In this document: piece by piece, positions 48,720-55,569 of the stretch
Layout of the letters: each line of letters starts with the position of its first letter
How positions within the stretch are numbered: position 1 is the first letter of the stretch
From: Arcobacter defluvii
GTDB lineage: Bacteria; Campylobacterota; Campylobacteria; Campylobacterales; Arcobacteraceae
Assembly: GCF_013201725.1 (NCBI RefSeq)
Contig: NZ_CP053835.1
Location: 1,364,001 to 1,428,000, forward strand
DNA: 64,000 bases
Direction of reading: 5' to 3'
Program-made: the position numbers and the translations under genes
Notes under the pieces: generated by a model
What the model saw: only the letters and a program-made list of their open reading frames with translations
Database searches by the model: none
Told to the model about the DNA's origin: nothing

Positions 48720-49398
48720 TGTAAAAATCTTAATAATTGAAGATGAAGCAATAGTTGCTTTAGATGTAAAAAGAATTCTTACTAATCTTGGTCAAATAGT
48801 GATAAATTGTGTATCAAATTATGAGAATGCAATAGAAAGTATCAAAGAAAATAGACCAGAATTAATATTTTCAGATATAAATCTTGGAAAAGGTAAAGAT
48901 GGAATTGAAATCATTGAAGAGATTCAAAAAAATGATTTTATACCAGTTATTTATCTTACTGCTTATAGTGATGAAGAGACTATTCAACGAGCGATAAAAA
49001 CTAATCCTTTAGGTTACATCTTAAAACCATTTAAAAAAGAAGATATAAAATCAACACTACTTTTATCTCTTTATAAATTAAAAACACAAACTTTTAATAA
49101 AAATAATTCTTATGAAAAATTAGGAGATAATTATTTTTATGATTTAGAAAATGAAATACTTTTTTTTAAAACCAAACCAATAAAATTAAGTATTAAAGAA
49201 AAACAACTTCTTACTCTTTTAGTTGAAGCAAAAGGGCAAATAGTCTCTTTTAAATATATAGAATATTTTCTTTGGCCAGATGCTCCTATTTGTGATAGTA
49301 CATTAAGAACACTGATTTATCGACTAAGAACAAAATTAAATTATAAAATAATTGAAACCATTTCAAGTATAGGATGCAAAATCTCAAATAGTTCATAA
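48712..49398 (+). CDS. Response regulator, receiver plus OmpR-type winged helix (RR1)
   Basis: A roughly 228-residue regulator. The receiver begins ILIIEDEAIVALDVKRIL, with the phospho-acceptor in LIFSDINLG (about 55), the Thr in YLTAYSDEE and the Lys in YILKPFKKED. The C-terminal winged helix (about 135-228: IKLSIKEKQLLTLLVEAKGQIV, STLRTLIYRLRTKLNYKIIETISSIGCKI) is of the Trans_reg_C type. I prefer ATG 48712 (MNSVKIL), since the paralogue starts equivalently, over ATG 48706. It overlaps the kinase gene. A TGTGAC direct repeat follows directly downstream, before the acyltransferase gene. Confidence 0.88.
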   Translation: MNSVKILIIEDEAIVALDVKRILTNLGQIVINCVSNYENAIESIKENRPELIFSDINLGKGKDGIEIIEEIQKNDFIPVIYLTAYSDEETIQRAIKTNPLGYILKPFKKEDIKSTLLLSLYKLKTQTFNKNNSYEKLGDNYFYDLENEILFFKTKPIKLSIKEKQLLTLLVEAKGQIVSFKYIEYFLWPDAPICDSTLRTLIYRLRTKLNYKIIETISSIGCKISNSS

Positions 49399-49409
49399 AA
49401 TAAAGAAAT

Positions 49410-49427
49410 TGTGACGCAAATTGTGAC
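49410..49427 (+). promoter_or_regulatory. Direct-repeat operator 1 (TGTGAC-N6-TGTGAC)
   Basis: TGTGAC at 49410-49415 and again at 49422-49427 (period 12 bp), followed 5 bp later by a -10-like TCTAAT. The same layout occurs at two more promoters in this locus. The repeat occupies the -35 region, as expected for an OmpR-type activator site. Confidence 0.75.
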
Positions 49428-49442
49428 GCATATCTAATAAAG

Positions 49443-49464
49443 TTTGTCCTAAAAAAAGGACAAA
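49443..49464 (+). promoter_or_regulatory. 5'-UTR hairpin masking the acyltransferase RBS
   Basis: TTTGTCCT and AGGACAAA form an 8-bp perfect stem with an A6 loop. The downstream arm contains the AGGA Shine-Dalgarno, 7 nt before ATG 49468. Base-pairing would occlude ribosome binding, so translation may be conditional. Confidence 0.55.
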
Positions 49465-49467
49465 CAA

Positions 49468-50229
49468 ATGGCTTACATAAACAAAAATATCTCGTTAAAT
49501 CAACTTCAAGAAATCATCAAGGCTGATATTCACCAAAAACAAACTTACCTTCCAGAGTCTTTTTTATCTCTACAGAAACAAGCTTTAGAAATTTTCCAAA
49601 AAAGGGTTTTTTTAGAAAGTGTTTTAGAAGATACTATTTCTTTTAATAAAAAACTATCTTGGGAAGATAAATATAAAAATTTATCATTAGTTAAAAATGC
49701 AGAAGAGTTAATTGAAGTATTTAAATTAAGAAGTGATGTATTTACACAAATTAATTATCAAAATGAATTTCCAGACACAATTGAAGGATTGAATTTTGAT
49801 ATTTATGATAAAAATTCTGCTGTAATTTTTTATAAAAATAATAAAGAAGTAACAGCAACTATAAGACTGATTTTTGATTCAGAAAATAAACTTCCTTCTG
49901 AAAATAAATGTTCTTTTGATGATTTGAGAAAAAAATATAATTGTATAGGTGAGATTTCAAGAAATATTGTAAAAAATAGAGGTCAAGGATTAAATTTAGA
50001 GTTTAAATATCTTATGTGTGGAATTTACAATATATTTATGAATAATGATATTGATATGTCATTTTCTGGGATAAAACAAGAGCATTTAAAACTGTTTAAG
50101 AAATTAGGAGGAGTTGAAATCTATAAAGAAATGGATTCTTATGGAAGTTTAGATATTCCTTTTTTAATTATCTCTTATAATCCAAATGAAGCTTCAAATT
50201 TTTTTAAAAAAGTTTTTTTAGAAGAATAA
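49468..50229 (+). CDS. LuxI/FeeM-like N-acyltransferase (putative acyl-signal synthase)
   Basis: A 253-residue GNAT-fold protein. After about 75 helical N-terminal residues, the pattern follows autoinducer synthases and N-acyl amino-acid synthases. It shows VFKLRSDVFTQINY (LuxI Arg and Phe), GLNFDIYDKNS (the D-x-x-D pair), TATIRLIFDSENKLPSE (Arg) and CIGEISRNIVKN (E-x-S-R). Enzymes of this superfamily join an acyl chain from acyl-ACP to homoserine lactone or an amino acid. It lies between two response regulator genes, each expressed from a TGTGAC-repeat promoter. The product is unknown; a non-signal acyl-lipid is possible. Confidence 0.7.
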   Translation: MAYINKNISLNQLQEIIKADIHQKQTYLPESFLSLQKQALEIFQKRVFLESVLEDTISFNKKLSWEDKYKNLSLVKNAEELIEVFKLRSDVFTQINYQNEFPDTIEGLNFDIYDKNSAVIFYKNNKEVTATIRLIFDSENKLPSENKCSFDDLRKKYNCIGEISRNIVKNRGQGLNLEFKYLMCGIYNIFMNNDIDMSFSGIKQEHLKLFKKLGGVEIYKEMDSYGSLDIPFLIISYNPNEASNFFKKVFLEE

Positions 50230-50233
50230 ATTT

Positions 50234-50251
50234 TGTGACAGAAACTGTGAC
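50234..50251 (+). promoter_or_regulatory. Direct-repeat operator 2 (TGTGAC-N6-TGTGAC)
   Basis: TGTGAC at 50234-50239 and 50246-50251, period 12 bp, in the 63-bp gap before the second response regulator. A -10-like TGATAA begins 7 bp downstream. Confidence 0.75.
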
Positions 50252-50292
50252 AGCAAAATGATAAGATTTATAAAAAGTAAAAAGAAGAACTA

Positions 50293-50973
50293 ATGAAAAA
50301 GAAAAAAATTCTTATAGTAGAAGATGAAAGTATTGTTGCACTTGATATAAAAAGGACATTGGAAAAGTTAGATTATGAGATAACAAATACAGCTTTTGAT
50401 TATCAAGGAGCAATAAATAGTGTTTTGTCAAATAAACCCGATTTGATTTTAATGGATGTGAATTTAGGTAAAAGTAAAGATGGAATTGAAACAGCAAAAA
50501 AAATAAAAACTTTTGAAGATATTCCAATTATTTATCTTACAGCATTTTCTGATGAAGAGACAATAAATAGAGCAATACAAACAAAACCAGTGAGTTACTT
50601 AATAAAACCATTTAAAAGAGATGAATTAAAATCAAATATAATGTTGGGTTTATATAAAAATGAAGAAATTGAAGATATTTTTTATGATGAAAATCTTTTA
50701 TTGATAGGTGAGAATTACTATTTCAATAAAAAAGAAGATAGATTGTATTTCAAATCTTTACCTATAAATCTTGGATCAAAAGAAGTTTTACTTTTAAAAA
50801 TACTATTAGAATCAAGAGGACAAATAGTTACAATTAAAGATTTAGAAAGTTTAATTTGGGGAGAAAATAGCATATCAAGTAGTACATTAAGAACACTTAT
50901 TTATAGACTTAGAACAAAGCTTGAGTACAAATTTGTAGAGACGATTCCTTATGTTGGTTGTAGAATTTGTTAA
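50293..50973 (+). CDS. Response regulator, receiver plus OmpR-type winged helix (RR2)
   Basis: A 226-residue paralogue of RR1 with the same architecture. The receiver KILIVEDESIVALDIKRTL has phospho-Asp in LILMDVNLG, the Thr in YLTAFSDEE and the Lys in YLIKPFKRDE. The winged helix spans about 140-226 (INLGSKEVLLLKILLESRGQIV, SSTLRTLIYRLRTKLEYKFVETIPYVGCRI). The recognition helix differs little from RR1, so both may bind the same TGTGAC repeats. One such repeat precedes this gene, which suggests auto- or cross-regulation. No second kinase is adjacent. Confidence 0.88.
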   Translation: MKKKKILIVEDESIVALDIKRTLEKLDYEITNTAFDYQGAINSVLSNKPDLILMDVNLGKSKDGIETAKKIKTFEDIPIIYLTAFSDEETINRAIQTKPVSYLIKPFKRDELKSNIMLGLYKNEEIEDIFYDENLLLIGENYYFNKKEDRLYFKSLPINLGSKEVLLLKILLESRGQIVTIKDLESLIWGENSISSSTLRTLIYRLRTKLEYKFVETIPYVGCRIC

Positions 50974-50984
50974 TTTTATAATTT

Positions 50985-51002
50985 TGTGACGGGATATGTG
51001 AC
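50985..51002 (+). promoter_or_regulatory. Direct-repeat operator 3 (TGTGAC-N6-TGTGAC)
   Basis: TGTGAC at 50985-50990 and 50997-51002, period 12 bp, upstream of the small membrane protein. A -10-like TAGATA lies 6 bp downstream. Confidence 0.75.
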
Positions 51003-51046
51003 ACGTTTTAGATAAAATTTTTTTAAGTAGATAAAAGGGAACATTT

Positions 51047-51481
51047 ATGAATATAATTACTAATTTTTGGAAAGCTTATTTCTGGTTTGTGATAATTAGT
51101 TTTATTACAATAGTAGGTTTTGTAGTTTTACATGAAGAAAAAGTTTTTTTTGGAAATATTTTTTCAAGAATGTATGATGTGTTTTTTCTAATAATTGCAC
51201 TTATTTCAATGTTAAGTATTAGAGGATATGTTTATAAAAAAAGATATTTTTCAAAGTATGTTTGGATTTTTTTATTTTTTATAATAATGGTTGATTCATT
51301 AGGATATATTTTTTTAGAATTTAATTATTTTTTCACTCAAAATAGTAATTATTTATTATTTTCTATTTTACTTTTACCTTGGTATTATGCTTTATATAAA
51401 TATACTTTTTGTATGAATGACCTTTTTGAAGATGAATTTGATTATGAAGATGAATCTTTAACATCTTTGATTTCAGGATAA
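51047..51481 (+). CDS. Small four-helix membrane protein, unknown function
   Basis: A 144-residue protein I do not recognise. Four hydrophobic helices are visible (about 10-28, 45-62, 70-90, 101-120). It ends in an acidic cytoplasmic tail (FEDEFDYEDESL). The start ATG has AAGGGA upstream. It is preceded by the third TGTGAC-N6-TGTGAC repeat, so it is probably a target of the adjacent response regulators. Possible roles (signal sensing, export or envelope modification) cannot be told apart from the sequence. Confidence 0.72.
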   Translation: MNIITNFWKAYFWFVIISFITIVGFVVLHEEKVFFGNIFSRMYDVFFLIIALISMLSIRGYVYKKRYFSKYVWIFLFFIIMVDSLGYIFLEFNYFFTQNSNYLLFSILLLPWYYALYKYTFCMNDLFEDEFDYEDESLTSLISG

Positions 51482-51615
51482 CAAAGAAGATTTTTTTCTT
51501 TTGTTGTCTTTTTACATTTATTACAAAAATAAATTTGATTAGATGTGATTTTCTCATCTAAAGGTAAAATAATATAAGTTTTTTTTGCTCCACAGAGTTT
51601 TGTTATTTTTTTCAT
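51442..51615 (-). CDS. Small Cys-rich (zinc-ribbon-like) protein
   Basis: A 57-codon frame on the minus strand, starting ATG 51615, with Cys at about 8, a CNKC knuckle (31-34) and Cys 45. It reads as a plausible one-domain zinc-binding protein (KLCGAKKTYIILPLDEK, YFCNKCKKTTKEKNLLCYP). It overlaps the convergent membrane-protein gene by 40 bp. There is no strong ribosome binding site, so expression is uncertain. Confidence 0.4.
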   Translation of the reverse strand: MKKITKLCGAKKTYIILPLDEKITSNQIYFCNKCKKTTKEKNLLCYPEIKDVKDSSS

Positions 51616-51721
51616 GATTAAACTTTTATCAATTTTAATATTTATATAAAATTATAGTTGAAATTTAATTTAAAAAGAATTTAAATTAAAAAATTTGATA
51701 AAAAAGAAAAAGTAGAAAATT

Positions 51722-52477
51722 CTATTTACTTTTCATTGCTTTCCATATTGTTTTTGCAGTAGCACAAGGATTATTATTCCCTTCTATATAAATCTCATGT
51801 ATAAAAGAGTTTTCACCATCAACTTTATTTGTATAAGAAACAATACTATCCCCATACTGTGACTCTGATAAAAAACGCCCATCAATAGAGTGTAAATAAT
51901 AGTTATCTATAATCTCTTTGGGTATTGATTCTAGAAGCCAATGAAAATAACTTATATTATTTACATGCTTATTTGTGTCTGTATCATAGCGATTGACAGT
52001 AAACTTATTGAGATATTGAGGGGATTTAATGCTCTGCATTGTACTTGATATATCATAATCTAAAGATGTTTCCTCGCAAGACAACCAATTTTCTCTAAAA
52101 TAATTTGGAATTTTTTTAGGTCTTCGTTTTTCGATATCAAAAAAAAGCCATAACCCTTTGGCTTTCCCTATAATATTGTAATGTTCATCATAAATAATGT
52201 TTTCTCTTGTCCCTCTGATAGATTTATATTTTGAAAGCCATGTTCGTATAATAATCTTTTCATTGTACTCAGGATATCTGTCTATTTCCATCATTCCCGA
52301 AAGTAATACCCATCCTAGATTTTGTGACATAAGAGACAATAAGCTATGACCAGCAAAAGCACAGTGATCTGCTGCAGTTTCTTGCAGCAATGTCATCATA
52401 GTTATAGGAGAAGCTTTTCCTGTGTTATCCATTTCAAAATATCGTAGCTTAAACTCTTTTTCAAAATAGTTTTCCAT
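51722..52477 (-). CDS. Acyl-ACP thioesterase (FatA/B-like, double hot-dog)
   Basis: A 251-residue protein of the bacterial acyl-ACP thioesterase family, two tandem hot-dog folds. The N-terminal half is FKLRYFEMDNTGKASPITMMTLLQETAADH. The C-terminal half carries the catalytic Asn-His segment DTDTNKHVNNISYFHWLLES, followed by the expected acidic residue. It releases free fatty acids from acyl-ACP. The start has AAGGA 6 nt upstream. It borders the broken-gene region, and its slightly richer GC content suggests it may have been acquired. A functional link to the nearby acyltransferase (both use acyl-ACP) is possible but unproven. Confidence 0.85.
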   Translation of the reverse strand: MENYFEKEFKLRYFEMDNTGKASPITMMTLLQETAADHCAFAGHSLLSLMSQNLGWVLLSGMMEIDRYPEYNEKIIIRTWLSKYKSIRGTRENIIYDEHYNIIGKAKGLWLFFDIEKRRPKKIPNYFRENWLSCEETSLDYDISSTMQSIKSPQYLNKFTVNRYDTDTNKHVNNISYFHWLLESIPKEIIDNYYLHSIDGRFLSESQYGDSIVSYTNKVDGENSFIHEIYIEGNNNPCATAKTIWKAMKSK

Positions 52478-52719
52478 TTTAATTCCTTTATTGTTCTGCA
52501 GTTTTGAAGTCTAAATATAACTGCATAATTTACAAGTTGCTTTTCTTTATATTTAAAATTAATTCATTTATAGATTTTTCGATAGAATCGTGGGAGTGCT
52601 TTTTCTAAAATCTCTTTATTGTTCAATAAACTAGAGAATGCAAATCTGGCTGTTTGAACTTAAAAATATGAATACCAAAAGTGAACACAAATTTAATGTT
52701 AATATTACTTTTATTGAAA

Positions 52720-53396
52720 CTACTCCGAGATACTTAATATCTCAGCTTTCCCATTGATTATAGCAATTGTATGCTCATAATGACTTCCTCCAACCGTTTT
52801 TTAAGATAACTGGTTCTTTATCTTTTTGATATATCATAGGCTCAATACAAAATACCATTCCACCTTTTATTTTGAATCCAGATTTAGGAATTTCATTTTC
52901 TAAATAATTTGGAATTTCTGGTTCTTCATGTGTTTTTATCCCAATTCCATGACCACAAAATTTAACTAAAGGTTAATATCCTCTATTAACAATAAATTTC
53001 TCTATTTCATATGATAACTCTTTAAATCTCATACCTACCTTTATTATACTGATTGCATGATATAATGAATCTTTTGCACAAGCAATTAATGTATCATCTT
53101 CTTTTGATATTTTAGCAATTGGCATTGTAATAGCAGCATCACCATACCATCCATCAACCTCAGTAGCATAAAATATTTCCATTTTTTAATACAATGTCTG
53201 AAGGCAAACCATGAATGATAACTTCATTCAAGGATAAACAAATAGCACCAGAAAATCCATATAATCCTTTAAAAGAAGGACGGGCACCTAACTTTACTAT
53301 ACATTTCTCTGCCATAATATCAACTTCTTTTAATGTCATACCAGATTTAACAAGTTGTTGAACTTGGTATTTTAACTTAGATACTTTTAAATTCTA
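52720..53396 (-). pseudogene. map: Methionine aminopeptidase, type I, multiply disrupted
   Basis: Pieces of MAP type I are readable in several frames: VKSGMTLKEVDIMAEKCIVK, LGARPSFKGLYGFSGAICLS and LNEVIIHGLPSDIVLK, then after a frameshift (about 53180) GWYGDAAITMPIAKISKEDD. An in-frame TAA follows at 52974, then VKFCGHGIGIKTHEEPEIPN and VFCIEPMIY, and after another shift near 52795 the end HYEHTIAIINGKAEIL. Part of the segment before that last shift is deleted. It cannot encode an active enzyme. It reads as a former spare copy lying in an acquired zinc-related gene set. Confidence 0.85.
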
Positions 53397-53552
53397 TGTC
53401 TGAAATAATGTTACCTCTTCACTTACTTCTGGTACAGTTTTTACTGATCTTTTTTCTGAGAAAATCTTTTCACAGCCTGAATTCTTGAGTTGATCAATTT
53501 GATTCTCAAGATTTTGGCTTGAAGTTGAAACTCTTGCATAACCTACATTCAT
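53394..53552 (-). pseudogene. Serine recombinase (resolvase/invertase) N-terminal fragment
   Basis: A 52-codon frame starting [20 protein letters not shown], then [16 protein letters not shown], is the classic N-terminus of small serine recombinases, including the catalytic serine in YARVSTSSQ. After about residue 36 the similarity ends and the sequence ([16 protein letters not shown]) runs toward the aminopeptidase pseudogene, as if fused at a recombination point. The catalytic arginines and DNA-binding domain are missing. It is a mobile-element scar. Confidence 0.8.
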
Positions 53553-53648
53553 AATAAATCCTTTGTATTGAACTTAAGACCTCATATTACTGTCCCCGAA
53601 TGAATATGATATGATTGTTTACTTCATAAGATAAGCCATAAAATTTAG

Positions 53649-54317
53649 CTACATAAAATCTAAAGTTAATATCAAACGCTTTTCATTGGCTATTAATCCC
53701 GGTGAACGGTGAACTAAGCCTGCATTTTCATTGCCTTCCCAAAGCGTACCTTTGATTAATGCAACATCGCCACAATCTAGTTGTTGGATATCAATTTCAC
53801 TTTGATAAAGACCAGATTCACTGTCAGGCAAACCGTTACAACCCCATCCCAGTTTTGTTTGATCAACCACCTCGTGTGGTAGCCATTCTGTGGCCATACC
53901 TTGATAGGTTGTTACAAGACGGCAAGGCACTTTGTCCACATGAAACTTAGGGCACATCGCTCGATCTAAAACTTTCAAACGCATGCCTACTTGTTTAAGT
54001 TCAAACAAATAACAAAACATATCCACAAGCAGAGCAATATCTTCACTAACTTCAGTCATATTATTATCAAAAGATTCGCTAATACGTGAAAGTGCATCTT
54101 GTGGCGTTAAAATCATTTCCTTTTGAAATGTAGGATTCAACGCTAAAAATTCTTTTACTGAAAATTGTTTCTCACGTCGCCAAATGGCTATATTGATCTC
54201 TTCTTTATAGATATCGCTCAAAACAGTTGGTTGTTTATCTTGAGACATATGTCGGAACATATATCCCTCATGACGCCATTCACTAGCAATATTAAGATTT
54301 TTTTTATTCATCATCAT
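53649..54317 (-). CDS. DUF1826 protein (zinc-regulon-associated, cupin-like)
   Basis: A 222-residue intact protein matching DUF1826. Conserved segments are VGMRLKVLDRAMCPKFHVDKVPCRLVTTYQG, TEWLPHEVV and GDVALIKGTLWEGNENAGLVHRSP. The HxD and distal His recall Fe(II)/2-oxoglutarate oxygenases, but activity is unproven. DUF1826 genes are known neighbours of COG0523 GTPases and spare pyrC copies in zinc-limitation loci. Base composition is visibly richer in GC than the surroundings, which supports recent transfer. The start with AAAGGA is good. It is downstream of a His-rich small protein in the same direction. Confidence 0.82.
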   Translation of the reverse strand: MMMNKKNLNIASEWRHEGYMFRHMSQDKQPTVLSDIYKEEINIAIWRREKQFSVKEFLALNPTFQKEMILTPQDALSRISESFDNNMTEVSEDIALLVDMFCYLFELKQVGMRLKVLDRAMCPKFHVDKVPCRLVTTYQGMATEWLPHEVVDQTKLGWGCNGLPDSESGLYQSEIDIQQLDCGDVALIKGTLWEGNENAGLVHRSPGLIANEKRLILTLDFM

Positions 54318-54335
54318 TTTTTCCTTTAATATTCA

Positions 54336-54611
54336 TTAATGTTCATGTTCGTCTTCATGTTCATCAAGCATATTTCTAATTTTTTTATAGATATCTTTTG
54401 CATCTTTATTTGATAGTCTCTTTTCTTCAATCAGTTTTAAAACTTGATTTAATTCCTCAATAAAAGATGCAATATCTTTTTTTGCTTCAATAATCTCTTC
54501 TTCTTCATTTCCTTTTTCTATTTCTTCATTTAATTCATCTAAAAAAGCTTGTGATTCTGGTAGCATCACATTAAATATTATACTTTCTAATTCTACTTTT
54601 ATATTTTTCAC
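54336..54611 (-). CDS. Small acidic helical protein with His-rich tail
   Basis: A 91-residue protein starting at GTG immediately after the preceding stop (TAAGTG). It is highly helical and acidic (ELNEEIEKGNEEEEIIEAKK). It ends in DEHEDEHEH, a likely metal-binding tail. I do not recognise the family. Its place between a DUF1007 remnant and DUF1826 suggests a zinc-related role. It could also be the out-of-context C-terminal part of the broken DUF1007 gene. Confidence 0.5.
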   Translation of the reverse strand: MKNIKVELESIIFNVMLPESQAFLDELNEEIEKGNEEEEIIEAKKDIASFIEELNQVLKLIEEKRLSNKDAKDIYKKIRNMLDEHEDEHEH

Positions 54612-54970
54612 TTATTTCCTCATTATCCCAGTCATGTCTTTTGTAAAGTTCTTAATCTCTATATCTCTTTGTTCCAAAGTAGAAAATATAAATATTCTTT
54701 TTAAAAATGGTTGAAGAATTTGTATTGTAACCATCTGGAAATAGTTTTCTTTTATATATTTCTGTTCTTTTTCATCGATTTTACCATTGCAATTTTCATC
54801 AAATTCCATAATTAGAAGTTCTGATGTCATTTCATCAAATTTCCACATCATAGATATTGAAGTTATCCTATTTTCTTTATTATAAATTTAGGAAAAATAT
54901 CGATGAATGTATAAGGATGGGCAAATAAAGTTATAGTTGAAACAAAAAATAAAATTATAAAACTTTTCAT
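54612..54970 (-). pseudogene. DUF1007 periplasmic protein, frameshifted
   Basis: ATG 54970 starts a signal peptide and mature HPYTFIDIFPKFIIKK. The frame then stops near 54872 and continues in another frame as ISMMWKFDEMTSELLIMEF followed by DENCNGKIDEKEQ. The W-x-FDE motif and EF-hand-like calcium loop are the DUF1007 pattern. The 3' part after the EF loop no longer looks like the family. It is divergent from the pyrC fragment, with two palindromes between them. Confidence 0.65.
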
Positions 54971-54990
54971 AAATCACTCTTTTTAAATTT

Positions 54991-55005
54991 TGCAAATTAA
55001 TTGCA
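54991..55005. promoter_or_regulatory. Palindrome 1 (TGCAA-N5-TTGCA), candidate Zur/Fur-family operator
   Basis: TGCAAATTAATTGCA, a TGCAA-N5-TTGCA dyad, 21 bp upstream of the DUF1007 start. It has the same half-sites and spacing as the second palindrome 45 bp away. Confidence 0.5.
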
Positions 55006-55035
55006 AGTCTGAAATATTATCAAATAAGATTTAAA

Positions 55036-55050
55036 TGCAACTTAGTTGCA
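55036..55050. promoter_or_regulatory. Palindrome 2 (TGCAA-N5-TTGCA), candidate Zur/Fur-family operator
   Basis: TGCAACTTAGTTGCA; the symmetry extends to AAATGCAAC/GTTGCATTT. It lies 51 bp before the pyrC fragment. Together with palindrome 1 it occupies the divergent promoter between two zinc-regulon-type genes. Confidence 0.55.
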
Positions 55051-55100
55051 TTTTTAAACTCTTTAGTTAGGATGCTTCAAATAAAAAAGGAACATTTGCT

Positions 55101-55253
55101 ATGGAAAAATCTATTATAAACTCTGCTTTAGACATGCATCTTCATTTAAGAGATGATGATATGCTAAAACTTGTAGCACCTTTGACTTCAAAAAGTTTTG
55201 CAGGTGCACTTATTATGCCAAATCTTCTTCCTCCAATTACTACAGGTTGCTGA
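55101..55253 (+). pseudogene. pyrC: Dihydroorotase (PyrC) N-terminal fragment
   Basis: ATG 55101 with AAAGGA upstream encodes 50 residues. They include [16 protein letters not shown] (the metal-binding HxH of dihydroorotase) and [17 protein letters not shown]. The similarity then ends abruptly at GC-stop. The remaining roughly 290 residues are gone. A spare pyrC is a common member of zinc-starvation regulons, which fits the DUF1826/DUF1007 neighbourhood. Confidence 0.85.
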
Positions 55254-55569
55254 ACTTATTTTATAACTTATCATTGTAACAATTTTCTGCCCACATTACT
55301 CCTCATAATATATTTAACATTTTGCAGATTTATCACTATATCATCTAAATATAAATATTAAACATGCTCAACAACTATAGTAAAAAATAAAAATTGTTTG
55401 AAAAAACATTTATACTTACAATGTTTTTTACTAAAAAGTTTTACATTTGCTTTATTTAAAGTCTTTATAAATATCTCAATATATAACATTTTAGTGTATG
55501 TTACTTATTGATTCTTAGACTATTTTGCATATAATGTACGTTTTATAAATAGTTATGTAAAGGTCAAAT
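55254..55569. other. Non-coding gap after the pyrC fragment
   Basis: About 316 bp of AT-rich sequence with no convincing frame on either strand. It probably includes the deletion junction of pyrC and the promoter of the following zinc-ribbon gene (TATAATG-like sequence near 55532). No repeats or RNA genes recognised. Confidence 0.4.

Noticed and set aside
49410-51002. TGTGAC repeats as CRP (cAMP receptor protein) sites
   Set aside because: CRP sites are inverted (TGTGA-N6-TCACA). These are direct repeats in the same orientation, three times over, next to OmpR-type regulators.
54612-54851. A separate 79-residue EF-hand protein
   Set aside because: The signal peptide and HPYTFID segment directly upstream in another frame show it is the continuation of a frameshifted DUF1007 gene.
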